Origin: Variovorax sp. 770b2
GTDB lineage: Bacteria > Pseudomonadota > Gammaproteobacteria > Burkholderiales > Burkholderiaceae_C
Assembly (NCBI RefSeq): GCF_900115685.1
Contig: NZ_FOXJ01000011.1
Location: 1-64,000 of the forward strand
Direction of reading: 5' to 3'
Length of the DNA stretch: 64,000 bases
Shown: positions 17,774 to 31,982 of the stretch, piece by piece
How positions within the stretch are numbered: position 1 is the stretch's first letter
Layout of the letters: each line of letters opens with the position of its first letter
Position numbers and translations under genes: made by a program
The notes under the pieces: generated by a model
The model's database searches: none
The model's input: only the letters and a program-made list of their open reading frames with translations
Told to the model about the DNA's origin: nothing

Positions 17774-17877
17774 GAAGGAATTATGGTTGCCTGCGCCGAG
17801 TCGGGTTCACGTCAGGTCTTGTGGCCATCGATTTGCAATCGTGACGCTCATGTGTCGGGAGTGGCTGGGTTTTTACT

Positions 17878-17883
17878 TATAAT
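17878..17883 (+). promoter_or_regulatory. Candidate -10 box upstream of atpI
   Basis: A perfect TATAAT lies 48 bp before atpI in the only AT-rich patch of the dat-atpI divergent region. The hexamer 17 bp further upstream (TCGGGA) is a poor -35 match, so a -10 element is supported but a full sigma-70 promoter is not certain. Confidence 0.5.
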
Positions 17884-17930
17884 CAATGGCTTTGTAGAAA
17901 TTCTGGGTCGTCATCCGGGCTTCATTCGAA

Positions 17931-18416
17931 ATGAAAACAATCGCCCGACAGGACTCGGAGGTCGCTGAAGACCTCGACGCAGAATTCAAGCCGTTGACCG
18001 CCGATGAGGCGCGTGAACTGCGAGCAAAGAACCCTTCGGCCTCCCCTTGGCGGGTGGTCGCGGGTCAGTTGGTTGTCGGTCTGGTGGTGGCTCTGGCCAT
18101 CTGGGGACTGACGGGGAGGCAAAATCTGGGTTGGTCCGCCGCTTACGGCGCGATCGCGGTGGTCATTCCAGCGGCGGTGTTCGCACGTGGGTTGACCGGC
18201 AGGTTCTCTTCCCTGAATCCAGGCACTGCGGTGTTCGGGTTCTTCCTCTGGGAAATGGTCAAGATGGCCTTGTCCGTGGCGATGCTGATCGCCGCGCCAA
18301 GGCTGATAACGGCGCTGAGCTGGCCTGCAATGCTGGTCGGCTTGGTGGTGACAATGAAGGCGGCCTGGTTGGCGGTGATGTTCTCGCCCCGGCGCCGGCA
18401 ACAACGAGACGAGTAA
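17931..18416 (+). CDS. atpI: ATP synthase subunit I (assembly protein)
   Basis: The 161-residue membrane protein has four hydrophobic segments after a charged N-terminal tail of about 40 residues. It is the usual first gene of proteobacterial atp operons. AtpI assists c-ring assembly and is not part of the mature enzyme. It ends 4 bp before atpB. Conserved features are [21 protein letters not shown] and a C-terminal basic tail ([10 protein letters not shown]). Assignment rests on position, size and topology. Confidence 0.88.
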   Translation: MKTIARQDSEVAEDLDAEFKPLTADEARELRAKNPSASPWRVVAGQLVVGLVVALAIWGLTGRQNLGWSAAYGAIAVVIPAAVFARGLTGRFSSLNPGTAVFGFFLWEMVKMALSVAMLIAAPRLITALSWPAMLVGLVVTMKAAWLAVMFSPRRRQQRDE

Positions 18417-18420
18417 CGGA

Positions 18421-19290
18421 ATGGCTGCTGAAAACGCTGCGGAACATGGTCAGACCGCTGGTGAATACATCGTTCACCACTTGACGCATCTGCAAAGCTC
18501 CAAGCCTGCAGGTGTGGCCGATCTTTCGGTCTTCAACTTCGATTCGCTGTTTTTCTCCATCGCTCTGGGTATCCTGGGCTGCTGGTTGCTCTGGCTGGCT
18601 GCACGTAAGGCCACCTCGGGCGTTCCGGGCCGCTTCCAGGCTGCCGTCGAACTGCTGGTCGAAATGGTCGACCAGCAAGCCAAGGGCATCGTTCACAACG
18701 CCACGAGCCGCAAGTTCGTCGCTCCGCTGGCTCTGACCATCTTCGTCTGGATCTTCCTGCTGAACGCAATGGACCTGTTCCCGGTCGATTTGTTCCCGGC
18801 CATCTGGGCCAAGATCTTCGGCATCGCCGGCGCCGACCCGCACCACGCCTACCTGCGCGTCGTGCCCACGGCCGACCTCTCGGTGACGATGGGCATGTCG
18901 GTGGCCGTGCTGCTGATCTGCATCTACTACAACATCAAGATCAAGGGTGCCGGCGGCTGGATCCACGAGCTGTTCACCGCACCCTTCGGCAACCATTGGG
19001 CGCTGTACCCCTTCAACTTCGCCATGCAGATGATCGAGTTCGTCGCCAAGACGGTCTCGCACGGCATGCGGCTGTTCGGCAACATGTACGCCGGCGAACT
19101 GATCTTCCTGCTGATCGCATTGATGGGCGGCGCCTTCACGCTGTCGGCCACCGGCATCTTCTTGGCCCTCGGCCACGTCATCGCGGGCACCGCCTGGGCG
19201 ATCTTCCACATCCTGATCATCACGTTGCAAGCCTTCGTGTTCATGATGCTCACGCTGGTCTACATCGGCCAGGCTCACGAGCATCACTGA
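18421..19290 (+). CDS. atpB: ATP synthase Fo subunit a
   Basis: The 289-residue integral membrane protein forms the proton half-channels against the c-ring. The essential arginine is in [13 protein letters not shown]. Other conserved parts are [17 protein letters not shown]-like text near residues 105-122 and a hydrophobic C terminus ending GQAHEHH. Normal length for betaproteobacteria. Follows atpI by 4 bp. Confidence 0.97.
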   Translation: MAAENAAEHGQTAGEYIVHHLTHLQSSKPAGVADLSVFNFDSLFFSIALGILGCWLLWLAARKATSGVPGRFQAAVELLVEMVDQQAKGIVHNATSRKFVAPLALTIFVWIFLLNAMDLFPVDLFPAIWAKIFGIAGADPHHAYLRVVPTADLSVTMGMSVAVLLICIYYNIKIKGAGGWIHELFTAPFGNHWALYPFNFAMQMIEFVAKTVSHGMRLFGNMYAGELIFLLIALMGGAFTLSATGIFLALGHVIAGTAWAIFHILIITLQAFVFMMLTLVYIGQAHEHH

Positions 19291-19614
<324 letters not shown>

Positions 19615-19691
19615 GTCTTTCTCGTCGGACCCGTGTCGTCGTTCCCCTCTGTGGAATGGCTTCGCATTCAATCCCAAAGAGAGGGTGAAAA

Positions 19692-20162
19692 GTGAGCATT
19701 ACCGGTACCCTGATCGTTCAGATGATCGTGTTCCTGATCCTGGTCGGGTTCACGATGAAGTTCGTGTGGCCGCCGATCGCGAAGGCGCTGGACGACCGCG
19801 CTGCGAAGATCGCCGAAGGCCTCGCTGCCGCCGACAAGGCCAAGTCCGAACTGTCCGCCGCCAACAAGCGCGTGGAAGCCGAACTGGGCCAGGCACGCAA
19901 CGAGTCCGCACAACGTCTTGCCGACGCCGAACGTCGCGCCCAGGCCATCGTTGAAGAGGCCAAGGCCCGCGCGACCGAAGAAGGCAACAAGATCGTTGCA
20001 GCTGCCCGCGTCGAAGCCGACCAGCAGGCACTGAAGGCCCGTGAAGCCCTGCGCGAGCAGGTTGCCGCACTGGCCGTCAAGGGCGCAGAGCAGATTCTGC
20101 GCAAGGAAGTGAATGCGGGCGTCCACGCCGATTTGCTCGCCCGTCTGCAGACCGAACTCTGA
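19692..20162 (+). CDS. atpF: ATP synthase Fo subunit b
   Basis: The 156-residue peripheral stalk subunit starts with GTG after an AGAGAGGGTG site. One N-terminal membrane helix (about residues 5-25, ending [10 protein letters not shown]) is followed by a long Ala/Glu/Lys/Arg coiled coil to the end. Dimers link subunit a to F1 through delta. Followed 8 bp later by atpH. Confidence 0.96.
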   Translation: MSITGTLIVQMIVFLILVGFTMKFVWPPIAKALDDRAAKIAEGLAAADKAKSELSAANKRVEAELGQARNESAQRLADAERRAQAIVEEAKARATEEGNKIVAAARVEADQQALKAREALREQVAALAVKGAEQILRKEVNAGVHADLLARLQTEL

Positions 20163-20170
20163 TAGAAGCC

Positions 20171-20701
20171 ATGGCAGAACTCGCCACCATTGCACGTCCC
20201 TACGCGGAGGCGCTTTTCAAGGCCTCGTCGTCCGACGTCGCCGCAACCAGCGCCTGGCTCGAAAAGGTTGCCGCCATCGCGGCCAACCCCGAGCTCCAGC
20301 AGTTCGCCGACAACCCCAAGGCCACGGCCGAGCAGGTTCTCGGTGTGGTCGCCGGCGCCCTCGGTGCGCCGTTGGCCGCCCATGCCCAGAACTTCCTGGG
20401 TGCGCTCCTGGACAACGGGCGTTTTTCGGTGCTGCCGGAAATTGCGAAGCAGTTCCGGGCACTGGCCAACGTGAAGAGCGGTTCGTCCGACGCCGTGGTC
20501 TACAGCGCCTTCCCGATCGATGCCGCGGCTCTGGCCAACGTGTCGGCTGCGCTCGAAAAGCGTTTCGGCCGCAAGCTGCAGGTCACGGTCCAGCAGGATC
20601 CGGAGCTGATCGGCGGCATTCGTGTGGTGGTCGGCGACGAGGTGCTCGACACCTCCGTCAAAGCGCGCCTTGAACAAATGAAAGTTGCGCTGGCGGCCTG
20701 A
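20171..20701 (+). CDS. atpH: ATP synthase F1 subunit delta
   Basis: The 176-residue protein has the typical N-terminal [14 protein letters not shown] and C-terminal [23 protein letters not shown] motifs. It joins the b dimer to the top of the alpha3-beta3 head. Normal length; in order between atpF and atpA. Confidence 0.96.
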   Translation: MAELATIARPYAEALFKASSSDVAATSAWLEKVAAIAANPELQQFADNPKATAEQVLGVVAGALGAPLAAHAQNFLGALLDNGRFSVLPEIAKQFRALANVKSGSSDAVVYSAFPIDAAALANVSAALEKRFGRKLQVTVQQDPELIGGIRVVVGDEVLDTSVKARLEQMKVALAA

Positions 20702-20739
20702 CGGTCTCCATCGCCTTACAAAGAAAGAAGGAAAGAGTC

Positions 20740-22353
<1,614 letters not shown>

Positions 22354-22386
22354 CCGACCCCTTGACCGACGCAAGAAGGAGTTCAT

Positions 22387-23262
22387 ATGGCAGCTGGTAA
22401 GGAAATCCGCGGCAAGATCAAATCGGTGGAAAACACCAAGAAGATCACCAAGGCCATGGAAATGGTCTCGGTTTCCAAGATGCGCAAGGCGCAAGAGCGC
22501 ATGCGCGCCGCCCGCCCCTACAGCGAGAAGATCCGCAACATCGCGGCGAACCTTGGCAAGGCGAACCCCGAGTACACGCACGCATTCATGAAGAAGAGCG
22601 ACGCGAAAGCGATCGGCTTCATCATCGTGACGAGCGACAAGGGCCTGTGCGGTGGCTTGAACACCAACCTGCTGCGCGCCGTGACGACCAAGCTGCGCGA
22701 AGCGCAGACCGCTGGCGTTGCCATCGAGTCGGTCGCCATCGGCAGCAAGGGCCTTGGCTTCCTGAACCGCATCGGCGCCCGCGTGGTCGCGCATGTCACC
22801 CACCTGGGCGACACGCCGCACCTGGACAAGCTCATCGGCCCGGTCAAGACGCTGCTGGACGCTTACGCGGAAGGCAAGCTCTCGGCCGTGTACCTGTGCT
22901 ACACGAAGTTCATCAACACGATCAAGCAGGAGCCGCTCGTCGAGCAGTTGCTGCCGCTGGCGGCAGACTCGCTGAAAGTCGAGGAAGGCCAGCATTCGTG
23001 GGACTACATCTACGAGCCCGATGCGCAAAGCGTGATCGACGAGCTGCTGGTTCGCTATGTGGAGTCGCTGGTCTACCAGGCCGTGGCCGAGAACATGGCG
23101 TCCGAGCATTCGGCGCGGATGGTGGCCATGAAGGCTGCCACCGACAACGCAGGCAACGTGATCAGCGAGCTGAAGCTGGTCTACAACAAGACCCGCCAGG
23201 CCGGCATCACGAAAGAGCTGTCGGAAATCGTGTCGGGCGCGGCAGCGGCTGCCGGCGTTTGA
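22387..23262 (+). CDS. atpG: ATP synthase F1 subunit gamma
   Basis: The 291-residue central shaft subunit has the conserved N-terminal helix ([20 protein letters not shown]), the [11 protein letters not shown] motif and the C-terminal helix ([32 protein letters not shown]). Normal length. An AAGGAG site precedes the ATG. Confidence 0.97.
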   Translation: MAAGKEIRGKIKSVENTKKITKAMEMVSVSKMRKAQERMRAARPYSEKIRNIAANLGKANPEYTHAFMKKSDAKAIGFIIVTSDKGLCGGLNTNLLRAVTTKLREAQTAGVAIESVAIGSKGLGFLNRIGARVVAHVTHLGDTPHLDKLIGPVKTLLDAYAEGKLSAVYLCYTKFINTIKQEPLVEQLLPLAADSLKVEEGQHSWDYIYEPDAQSVIDELLVRYVESLVYQAVAENMASEHSARMVAMKAATDNAGNVISELKLVYNKTRQAGITKELSEIVSGAAAAAGV

Positions 23263-23356
23263 GTTGGTTCGAGGCAATGCAACGGGCCACATTGCCGAAC
23301 GGGCGCGCTCTGCGCGTCCGATAACACAGGCCTACTTTTTAGGGGACTTTGCGCAC

Positions 23357-23740
23357 ATGAAGAAACTTCTCGTTCTGGTGGCTGTTGCTGCCGCTCTGAC
23401 TGCTTGCTCCAAGAAGGAAGAAGCGCCCGCTGCTGCTCCGGCTCCCGCCGCCGCACCTGCGCCCGCTCCTGCCGCCCCGGCACCGGCTCCGGCCGCAGCA
23501 CCTGCTGCAGCCCCGACGGCATCGGCCGCGGACCTGCCGCAAGAGTGCAACGACTACCTGGCGAAGGTGCAGACCTGCGTGGGCGCACAAAGCGGCGCTG
23601 CCGCCGATGCGATGAAGTCCAGCCTCGACCAGACCAAGGCCACCTGGGCCTCGATGGGTGCCGACAAGGCTGCGCTGGGTCAGGCCTGCAAGGCCGCTTC
23701 GGACGCTTTCGCTGCACAAGCGACGGCCATGAAGTGCTGA
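23357..23740 (+). CDS. Small Pro/Ala-rich lipoprotein inside the atp operon
   Basis: The 127-residue product starts at 23357 (MKKLLVLVAVAAALTACSKKEE), chosen because it gives a lipoprotein signal with lipobox LTAC and an AGGGGA site lies just upstream. After the acylated cysteine comes a low-complexity Ala/Pro linker of about 45 residues, then a compact helical domain with Cys residues at both ends (LPQECNDYLAKVQTC; ACKAASDAF; AMKC), perhaps disulfide-linked. It resembles small secreted proteins of unknown function (DUF5339-like, from memory). It is not an ATP synthase subunit; the position between atpG and atpD is unusual. A membrane-anchored periplasmic role is inferred. Confidence 0.8.
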   Translation: MKKLLVLVAVAAALTACSKKEEAPAAAPAPAAAPAPAPAAPAPAPAAAPAAAPTASAADLPQECNDYLAKVQTCVGAQSGAAADAMKSSLDQTKATWASMGADKAALGQACKAASDAFAAQATAMKC

Positions 23741-23745
23741 TCTGA

Positions 23746-25269
<1,524 letters not shown>

Positions 25270-25287
25270 GGCGGCATGGGAACTCAG

Positions 25288-25707
25288 ATGGCAAACACCA
25301 TTCACGTCGACGTGGTCAGCGCGGAAGAGTCGATCTTCTCGGGCGAAGCCAAGTTCGTCGCGCTGCCCGGTGAAGCCGGTGAGCTCGGCATCTATCCGCG
25401 CCACACCCCGCTGATCACGCGCATCCGCCCCGGTGCCGTGCGCATCGAAACGGCCGACGGCGGCGAAGAGTTCGTCTTCGTGGCCGGCGGCATTCTCGAA
25501 GTGCAGCCCAACGCGGTCACCGTGCTGTCCGACACCGCGATCCGCGGCAAGGACCTGGACGACGAGAAGGCCAACGTCGCCAAGGCCGCGGCCGAGGAAG
25601 CGCTCAAGAACGCGAAGAGCGACATCGATATCGCGATGGCGCAGTCCGAACTGGCCGTGATGGCCGCGCAGATCGCTGCGCTGCGCAAATACCGCCAGAA
25701 GAAGTAA
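25288..25707 (+). CDS. atpC: ATP synthase F1 subunit epsilon
   Basis: The 139-residue protein has an N-terminal beta sandwich ([31 protein letters not shown]) and a C-terminal helical hairpin. Start [10 protein letters not shown] at 25288 was preferred over an in-frame ATG at 25276 because the family normally begins with this sequence. It regulates ATP hydrolysis and closes the operon. Confidence 0.95.
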   Translation: MANTIHVDVVSAEESIFSGEAKFVALPGEAGELGIYPRHTPLITRIRPGAVRIETADGGEEFVFVAGGILEVQPNAVTVLSDTAIRGKDLDDEKANVAKAAAEEALKNAKSDIDIAMAQSELAVMAAQIAALRKYRQKK

Positions 25708-25729
25708 GCGCGCGAGCGCTTCTTCCCGG

Positions 25730-25756
25730 AAAAAGCCGCCTTCGGGCGGCTTTTTT
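25730..25756 (+). terminator. Rho-independent terminator of the atp operon
   Basis: GCCGCC (25735-25740), loop TTCG and GGCGGC (25745-25750) are flanked by an A-run upstream and six T downstream, extending the stem. It lies 23 bp after the atpC stop. Confidence 0.93.
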
Positions 25757-25901
25757 GCGTCTGTACGCATGCTTCAAGCCATCTTCGATCTGAAGTTGGT
25801 CGAAGTTCGGCCTTGTCCGGCTGAAGCCCTGCCCCTAGTATTCGCGTTCGCCCGACGGCCCAAAGGCTGCGGGAAGAGCAAAAAGAAACACGGAGACAAG
25901 C

Positions 25902-27104
25902 GTGGCACCCTGGAGTGGCATCACTGCTCATGAGATGCGGTTGCTGGAAACGACCTTCTGGTCGGCCGGCGGCTCGCGCCACGCCATGGCCGAACAACTC
26001 GGCTTCTCCAAGAGCAAGGCCAATGCGCTGATTGCCGGCCTCGTCGACCAGGGCCTCCTGGCCGAAGCGGGCCTGCAGCGCTCCTCGGGCGGACGCCGCG
26101 CGGAAAACCTCCAGTTGCATGCCGGCCTCGGCGTGCTCATCGGCATCGACATCGGCGCCACCAGCCTGGACGTGGCGGTGCTGCGCCCCGACCTCACCGT
26201 GCTCGCGCAACACGACGAACCTGCCGACGTGCGCGACGGCCCCGCCGTCGTGCTCGCCCGCGTGCGCACGCTGATGCGAGAGCTGCTCGCCCGCTGCGGC
26301 CACGGCGCCAGGAGCGTGCTGGGCATCGGCATCGGCGTGCCCGGCCCCGTCAACTTCGAGATCGGCCAGCTGGTGAACCCGCCGCTCATGCCGGCGTGGG
26401 ACAGCTTCTCGATCCGCGACTACCTGCGCGAGGACTACGCGGCGCCCGTCTTCGTCGACAACGACGTGAACCTCATGGCGCTGGGCGAGCTTTGGCGCCT
26501 CAAGCGCTCGCTCACCAACTTCCTGGTCATCAAGATCGGCACCGGCATCGGCTGCGGCATCGTCTGCCACGGCGAGGTGTACCGCGGCGCCGCGGGCTCG
26601 GCGGGCGACGTGGGCCACATCTGCGTGGACCAGGAAGGCCCGCGCTGCCATTGCGGCAACCTCGGCTGCGTCGAGGCCATGGCCGCCGGCCCCGCGATCA
26701 CGCGCATGGCGATGCAGGCGGCCGAGGCGGGCGAGAGCGAGGTGCTGGCCGAGTGCCTGCGCGTGCACGGCCGCATCGACGCGATCGACGTGGGCCAGGC
26801 CAGCCGCGGCGGCGACACCGCGGCCAACGGCATCATCCAGCGCGCGGGCAGCCTGATCGGGCAGATGCTCGCCTCGGTCGTCAATTTCTTCAATCCGTCG
26901 CACGTGTTCATCGGCGGCGGCATCACGCGCATCGGGCCGTTGTTTCTCGCGGCGGTGCGGCAAAGCGTGTACCAGCGCTCGCTCGCGCTCTCCACGCGGC
27001 ACCTGGAGATCCAGTACACGCCGCTCGGCACACAGGGCGGCCTCGTCGGTGCCGGCGTGCTCGCGATGCACGAGACCCTGAAAGTTCGCGGAGTGGCGCC
27101 ATGA
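25902..27104 (+). CDS. ROK family transcriptional regulator
   Basis: The 400-residue protein starts with GTG. An N-terminal winged helix-turn-helix (about 10-60: AEQLGFSKSKANALIAGLVDQGLL) is followed by a ROK sugar-kinase-like domain with IGIDIGATSLDVAV, the metal-binding CHCGNLGCVEAM cysteines and a C-terminal GGGITR. This is the NagC/XylR-type arrangement of a sugar-responsive repressor. Its stop overlaps the start of the ABC transporter ATPase (ATGA), so regulator and transporter are translationally coupled and the regulator probably controls its own operon. Effector sugar unknown. Confidence 0.88.
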   Translation: MAPWSGITAHEMRLLETTFWSAGGSRHAMAEQLGFSKSKANALIAGLVDQGLLAEAGLQRSSGGRRAENLQLHAGLGVLIGIDIGATSLDVAVLRPDLTVLAQHDEPADVRDGPAVVLARVRTLMRELLARCGHGARSVLGIGIGVPGPVNFEIGQLVNPPLMPAWDSFSIRDYLREDYAAPVFVDNDVNLMALGELWRLKRSLTNFLVIKIGTGIGCGIVCHGEVYRGAAGSAGDVGHICVDQEGPRCHCGNLGCVEAMAAGPAITRMAMQAAEAGESEVLAECLRVHGRIDAIDVGQASRGGDTAANGIIQRAGSLIGQMLASVVNFFNPSHVFIGGGITRIGPLFLAAVRQSVYQRSLALSTRHLEIQYTPLGTQGGLVGAGVLAMHETLKVRGVAP

Positions 27105-28663
27105 GTGCAGACACCAATACCGGCACCCACACCGACACCGGCACCAAGGGCAGCGTCGCCGTCGAGTTCGACGGCGTGGTGAAGGCCTTCGGCCCCGTGC
27201 AGGTGCTGCACGGCGTGAGTTTCGCGCTCGCGCCCGGCCGCGTGTATGGCCTTCTCGGCGAGAACGGCGCGGGCAAGTCCACGCTGATGAAGATCCTCGC
27301 GGGCTACGAACAGCTCACCGGCGGCACGCTGCGCATCAACGGCCAGCCGCAGCGGTTCACGAGTTCGCGCGACGCCGAGGCGCTGGGCATCGTGCTGATC
27401 CACCAGGAGTTCAATCTCGCCGAAGACCTGAGCGTCGCGCAGAACATCTTCCTCGGTCACGAAAAGAAGAAGGGCTGGCTGCTCGACGATGCATCGATGG
27501 AGCGCGACGCAGCCGCCGCTCTTGCCGCCGTCGGCCTGCAGGTCGATCCGCGCACCAAGGTGCGCAAGCTCATCGTCGCGGAGAAGCAGCTCGTCGAAAT
27601 CGCCAAGGCCATCGCCCGCCGCGCGCGCCTTCTGATCATGGACGAGCCCACCGCCACGCTCACGCCCGGCGAGACCGAACGGCTCTTCAAGCTCATTGCA
27701 CAGCTGCGCGCAGACGGCGTGACCATCGTCTACATCTCGCACAAGCTGGACGAGGTGGAGCAGGTGACCGACGAGGTGATCGTCATGCGAGACGGCCGCT
27801 TCGTCGCCCGCGCGCTCACGCCCGAGGTCACGCGCCACCAGATGGCCAACCTGATGGTGGGCCGCGAACTGGCCGACCTCTATCCGCCGCGCGACCTCGT
27901 CGTGGCCGCCGATGCGCCCGCCCTGCGCGTGCGCAACTTCAGTGTGCCCGGCTGGGCGCAGGACGCGAGCTTCGAGGTGCGCCCCGGCGAGATCCTCGGC
28001 TTCGCGGGCCTCGTCGGCGCGGGCCGCACCGAACTCTTCGAAGGCCTGCTGGGCCTGCGCCCCGCGAGCGGCAGCGTCGAGATGCTCGGCAAGCCCGTGC
28101 CCCACAACAAGGGCTGGCGCAATCCGCGCGATGCCGCCAGGCACGGCCTCACGTACCTGAGCGAAGACCGCAAGGGCAAGGGCCTGCACGTCAACTTTGG
28201 CCTCCGCCAGAACCTCACGCTGATGGCGCTCGAGCGCTATGCGAAACCGTGGCTCCAGCCCGAAGGCGAGCGCGGTGCGCTGGCCGAGGCGGTGAAGGAC
28301 TACGGCATCCGCACCGGCTCGCTCGACGTCAAGGCCTCGTCGCTCTCGGGCGGCAACCAGCAGAAGCTCGCACTCGCCAAGGTGCTGCAGCCTCGCCCCA
28401 AGGTGGTGGTGCTCGACGAGCCCACCCGCGGCGTGGACGTGGGCGCCAAGCGCGATATCTATTTCCTGATCCAGCGACTCGCCCGCGAAGGGCTCGCGGT
28501 GATCGTCGTCTCGTCGGAGCTGATGGAACTGATCGGCCTGTGCCACCGCGTCGCGGTGATGCGCGCAGGAAAACTCGTTGCCACGCTCGACGCGAACCAC
28601 CTGACCGAAGAGGAGCTGATCGCTCATGCCACAGCAACCGCAGACACCCCCGCCGCAGCCTGA
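27101..28663 (+). CDS. Sugar ABC transporter ATP-binding protein (ribose type)
   Basis: The 520-residue protein has two ABC domains, as in RbsA/MglA. First domain: Walker [13 protein letters not shown] and Walker [13 protein letters not shown]. Second domain: signature LSGGNQQK and Walker [12 protein letters not shown]. The first signature is degenerate ([15 protein letters not shown]), as usual in this family. The start at 27101 overlaps the ROK gene, and the end overlaps the permease start by 38 bp. It energises uptake by the downstream permease and binding protein. Confidence 0.94.
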   Translation: MSADTNTGTHTDTGTKGSVAVEFDGVVKAFGPVQVLHGVSFALAPGRVYGLLGENGAGKSTLMKILAGYEQLTGGTLRINGQPQRFTSSRDAEALGIVLIHQEFNLAEDLSVAQNIFLGHEKKKGWLLDDASMERDAAAALAAVGLQVDPRTKVRKLIVAEKQLVEIAKAIARRARLLIMDEPTATLTPGETERLFKLIAQLRADGVTIVYISHKLDEVEQVTDEVIVMRDGRFVARALTPEVTRHQMANLMVGRELADLYPPRDLVVAADAPALRVRNFSVPGWAQDASFEVRPGEILGFAGLVGAGRTELFEGLLGLRPASGSVEMLGKPVPHNKGWRNPRDAARHGLTYLSEDRKGKGLHVNFGLRQNLTLMALERYAKPWLQPEGERGALAEAVKDYGIRTGSLDVKASSLSGGNQQKLALAKVLQPRPKVVVLDEPTRGVDVGAKRDIYFLIQRLAREGLAVIVVSSELMELIGLCHRVAVMRAGKLVATLDANHLTEEELIAHATATADTPAAA

Positions 28664-29651
28664 AGACGCCGCGCATCGCAGCGAAGCCAAGCCAGGCTGG
28701 ATCGCGCGCCTGCACGGCCTCGGCCCGGTCATCGGCCTGGTGCTGCTGTGCATCGGGGGCACGCTGCTGAACGGCGACTTCGCCACCGTGGACAACGCGA
28801 TGAACGTGCTCACGCGCACGGCCTTCATCGGCATCATCGCGGTGGGCATGTGCTTCGTGATCATCTCGGGCGGCATCGATCTGTCGGTGGGCTCGATGGC
28901 CGCGCTCATTGCCGGCAGCGTGATCATGTTCATCAACTGGGCCGGCCCCGCCTCGGGCTCGCCGATGCTGGCGGTGGTGATGGGCGCGGTGCTGGCCATC
29001 GTGCTCGGCGCGGTGTTCGGCCTGGCGCACGGCCTCCTGATCACCAAGGGGCGCATCGAGCCCTTCATCGTGACGCTGGGCACGCTGGGCATCTTCCGCG
29101 CGTACCTCACGTACTTTGCAGATGGCGGCGCGCTCACGCTGGACAACGACCTGTCGGACCTCTACGCGCCCGTGTACTACGCGAGCCTTGCGGGCATCCC
29201 GGTGCCGGTGTGGGTGTTCGTGATCGTCGCGATCATCGGCGGCGTGATCTTGAACCGCACGGCCTACGGGCGCTATGTGCAGGCCATCGGCTCGAACGAG
29301 CAGGTGGCGCGCTATGCGGCGGTCGATGTGGACCGCGTGAAGATCATGACCTACGTGCTGCTGGGCGTGTGCGTGGGCATCGCGACGCTGCTGTACGTGC
29401 CGCGCCTGGGCTCGGCATCGCCGACTACCGGCCTCCTGTGGGAGCTCGAAGCGATCGCCGCGGTGATCGTCGGCGGCACCGCGCTCAAGGGCGGCGCGGG
29501 CAGCATCACCGGCACGGTGGTGGGCGCGATCCTGCTCTCGGTCATCAGCAACATCCTGAACCTCACCAGCATCATCAGCGTGTACCTGAACGCTGCCGTG
29601 CAGGGCTTCGTGATCATCATCGTCGCGTTCCTTCAACGCGGCCGGCGCTAG
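28626..29651 (+). CDS. Sugar ABC transporter permease (RbsC type)
   Basis: The 341-residue protein has a Pro-rich cytoplasmic N terminus and about 8-10 membrane helices. Family motifs are [36 protein letters not shown] and [15 protein letters not shown]. It forms the membrane channel of the ribose-type importer. Overlap with the ATPase gene points to coupled translation. Confidence 0.94.
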   Translation: MPQQPQTPPPQPEDAAHRSEAKPGWIARLHGLGPVIGLVLLCIGGTLLNGDFATVDNAMNVLTRTAFIGIIAVGMCFVIISGGIDLSVGSMAALIAGSVIMFINWAGPASGSPMLAVVMGAVLAIVLGAVFGLAHGLLITKGRIEPFIVTLGTLGIFRAYLTYFADGGALTLDNDLSDLYAPVYYASLAGIPVPVWVFVIVAIIGGVILNRTAYGRYVQAIGSNEQVARYAAVDVDRVKIMTYVLLGVCVGIATLLYVPRLGSASPTTGLLWELEAIAAVIVGGTALKGGAGSITGTVVGAILLSVISNILNLTSIISVYLNAAVQGFVIIIVAFLQRGRR

Positions 29652-29694
29652 TTCTTTCCCGTTTCATTCCACCCACCAAGAGGAGACATCCAGC

Positions 29695-30657
29695 ATGACA
29701 ACTTTCACCCGTCGCATCGTACTCACGGCCGTCGCCGCTGCAGCGTTCGCCAGCCTGCCCGCGCTCGCCGCGGAGAAGGTCAACCTCGGCGTTTCGATCC
29801 CCGCGGCCACGCACAGCTTCATGGGCGGCATCAACTACTGGGCCAACCAGGCGAAGAAGGACCTGGAGAAGGAACACAAGGACCTGAAGATCACGATCAA
29901 GACGGCCGCCAACGCGCCCGAGCAGGCCAACCAGCTGCAGGACTTGTCCACGGTCACCAAGATCAACGCGCTGGTCGTGTTCCCGTTCGAATCGGCCGCG
30001 CTCACCAAGCCGGTCGCGCAGGTCAAGGCCAAGGGCGCCTACGTCACCGTGGTCGACCGGGGCCTCACCGACACCAGCGCGCAGGATGCGTACGTGGCCG
30101 GCGACAACACCGCCTTCGGCAAGATCCCGGCCGAATACATCGTGAAGACGCTGGGCGGCAAGGGCAACGTGGTTGCGCTGCGCGGCATTGCGACCACGCT
30201 GGACAACGAGCGCATGGACGCCTTCAACGCGGTGTTGAAGGGCAGCCCCGACATCAAGCTGCTCGACGCCAAGTACGCCAACTGGAACCGCGACGACGCC
30301 TTCAAGGTCACGCAGGACTACCTCACGCGCTTCAAGCAGATCGACGCCATCTGGGCGGCCGACGACGACATGGCCGTGGGCGTGCTCAAGGCGATTTCGC
30401 AGGCCAAGCGCGACGACATCAAGATCGTGTTCGGCGGCGCGGGCGCCAAGGACATGGTCAAGACCATCATGGACGGCAAGGACAAGCGCATCGGCGCCGA
30501 CGTGAGCTACTCGCCCAAGTTCATCTACGACGCGATCAAGCTCACGGCCGAAGCGCGCCTGAAGGGCGAGAAGCTGCCGGCGACGACGATCATTCCTTCG
30601 GTGCTGATCACCAAGGAAAACGCCAAGGATTTCTACCACCCGAACTCGCCTTTCTGA
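29695..30657 (+). CDS. Periplasmic sugar-binding protein (RbsB type)
   Basis: The 320-residue protein has a cleavable signal peptide ([21 protein letters not shown]) and a type I periplasmic binding fold: [17 protein letters not shown], a TVVDRGLTD strand and [11 protein letters not shown]. It delivers the sugar to the permease. An AGAGGAGA site precedes the ATG. The ligand is unknown; a pentose or an inositol-like polyol is plausible given the oxidoreductase that follows. Confidence 0.93.
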   Translation: MTTFTRRIVLTAVAAAAFASLPALAAEKVNLGVSIPAATHSFMGGINYWANQAKKDLEKEHKDLKITIKTAANAPEQANQLQDLSTVTKINALVVFPFESAALTKPVAQVKAKGAYVTVVDRGLTDTSAQDAYVAGDNTAFGKIPAEYIVKTLGGKGNVVALRGIATTLDNERMDAFNAVLKGSPDIKLLDAKYANWNRDDAFKVTQDYLTRFKQIDAIWAADDDMAVGVLKAISQAKRDDIKIVFGGAGAKDMVKTIMDGKDKRIGADVSYSPKFIYDAIKLTAEARLKGEKLPATTIIPSVLITKENAKDFYHPNSPF

Positions 30658-30670
30658 GCTCGCTCCCAGG

Positions 30671-30748
30671 CTTCGCGCACTTCGTGTCGCTTCGCCAACC
30701 CCCTACCGGGGGCAACACCTGCGGCCCGGCGAAGCCGGTTCCGCGGTG
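30671..30748 (+). repeat. Dispersed intergenic repeat, copy 1
   Basis: This 78 bp GC-rich element lies between the binding-protein and oxidoreductase genes. It begins CTTCGCGCACTTCGTGTCGC, contains CCCCC-TACC-GGGGG, and ends CCGCGGTG. The reverse complement of 41465-41543 matches it over its full length with few differences. It ends in a GTG that is in frame with the next gene. Confidence 0.8.
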
Positions 30749-30766
30749 TCCCTCGAAAAGCACGAT

Positions 30767-31933
30767 ATGACCGATACACCTCTTCGCAAGCTGCGCTACG
30801 CCATGGTCGGCGGCGGCCGCGACGCCTTCATCGGCGCCGTGCACCGCAAGGCCATGGCGCTGGACGGCCAGATCGAAATCGTCGCGGGCGCGCTCTCGTC
30901 CAGCCCCGACAAGGCGCGCGCCTCGGGCCGCGACCTGGGCCTGGCCGACGACCGCAACCACGGCGACTGGCAGACGCTGCTGGCCGATGAGCTCCAACGC
31001 CCGGCGGACCAGCGCATCGACTTCGTCTCGATCGTCACGCCCAACCACGTGCACTTTCCCGTGGCACAAGCCTTTGCCGATGCGGGCTTTCACGTCGTGT
31101 GCGACAAGCCGCTGGTGCACACGCGCGACCAGGCCGATGCATTGGTCGCCACCGTGGCGAAGCAGGGCACGGTGTTCGGCGTCACCTACAACTACACCGG
31201 CTACCCGATGGTGCGGCAGGCGCGCGAGATGGTGCGCTCGGGCCAGCTGGGCGACATCCGCAAGATCGTCGTCGAATACAACCAGGGCTGGCTCGCGAGC
31301 CACGTCGAGGGCAGCGGCAGCAACAAGCAGGCCGACTGGCGCACCGACCCCGCGCGCAGCGGCGCGGCCGGCGCCATCGGCGACATCGGCTCGCACGCCG
31401 AGAACCTCGTCGCGAGCATCACGGGCCTGGAAATCGAGAGCCTCTGCGCCGACCTCACCGCGCACGTGCCGGGCCGCATGCTCGACGACGACGGCAGCCT
31501 CCTGCTGCGCTTCAAGGGCGGTGCGCGCGGCGTGCTGATCGCCTCGCAGATCAGCACGGGGCTGGAGAACGACCTGCGCCTGCGCATCTCGGGCGCGCTG
31601 GGCACGCTCGAATGGCACCAGGAGCAGCCGAGCCAGCTGGTGCACCTGCCGCACGACGGACCCAAGCGCATCTTCACGCGCGGCGGGCCGTGGCTGTGCG
31701 AGGCGGCACGGCGCGCGAGCCGGCTGCCGACAGGCCATCCCGAAGGTTTCATCGAGGCCTTCGCCAACATCTACGCGGGCGTTACGGCGGACATTCGCGC
31801 GCGGCTCGCGGGCCGGCCGGCCGATCCGCTGGCGGCCGACTACCCGCGCGTGGAAGACGGTGCACGCGGCGTGCGCTTCATCGAGCGCACGGTGGCTTCG
31901 GCGCAAAGCCAATTAAAGTGGACGCCCTGGTGA
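30767..31933 (+). CDS. Gfo/Idh/MocA family oxidoreductase
   Basis: The 388-residue NAD(P)-dependent enzyme has an N-terminal Rossmann fold ([21 protein letters not shown]), then [14 protein letters not shown] and CDKPLV with the conserved Lys, and a C-terminal alpha/beta domain with [11 protein letters not shown]. Such enzymes oxidise sugars, inositols or their derivatives. ATG 30767 was chosen; GTG 30746 is in frame but lies at the end of the repeat. It probably acts on the sugar brought in by the upstream transporter. Substrate not determinable from sequence. Confidence 0.88.
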   Translation: MTDTPLRKLRYAMVGGGRDAFIGAVHRKAMALDGQIEIVAGALSSSPDKARASGRDLGLADDRNHGDWQTLLADELQRPADQRIDFVSIVTPNHVHFPVAQAFADAGFHVVCDKPLVHTRDQADALVATVAKQGTVFGVTYNYTGYPMVRQAREMVRSGQLGDIRKIVVEYNQGWLASHVEGSGSNKQADWRTDPARSGAAGAIGDIGSHAENLVASITGLEIESLCADLTAHVPGRMLDDDGSLLLRFKGGARGVLIASQISTGLENDLRLRISGALGTLEWHQEQPSQLVHLPHDGPKRIFTRGGPWLCEAARRASRLPTGHPEGFIEAFANIYAGVTADIRARLAGRPADPLAADYPRVEDGARGVRFIERTVASAQSQLKWTPW

Positions 31934-31982
31934 TGCGCCGGCCTCGCACCCGCGAGGCCATGCCGCGTTGCCATCGGCCTCC

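Noticed and set aside
23420-23520. GCT/CCG-rich repetitive DNA
   Set aside because: It encodes the Ala/Pro linker of the lipoprotein and is explained by the protein.
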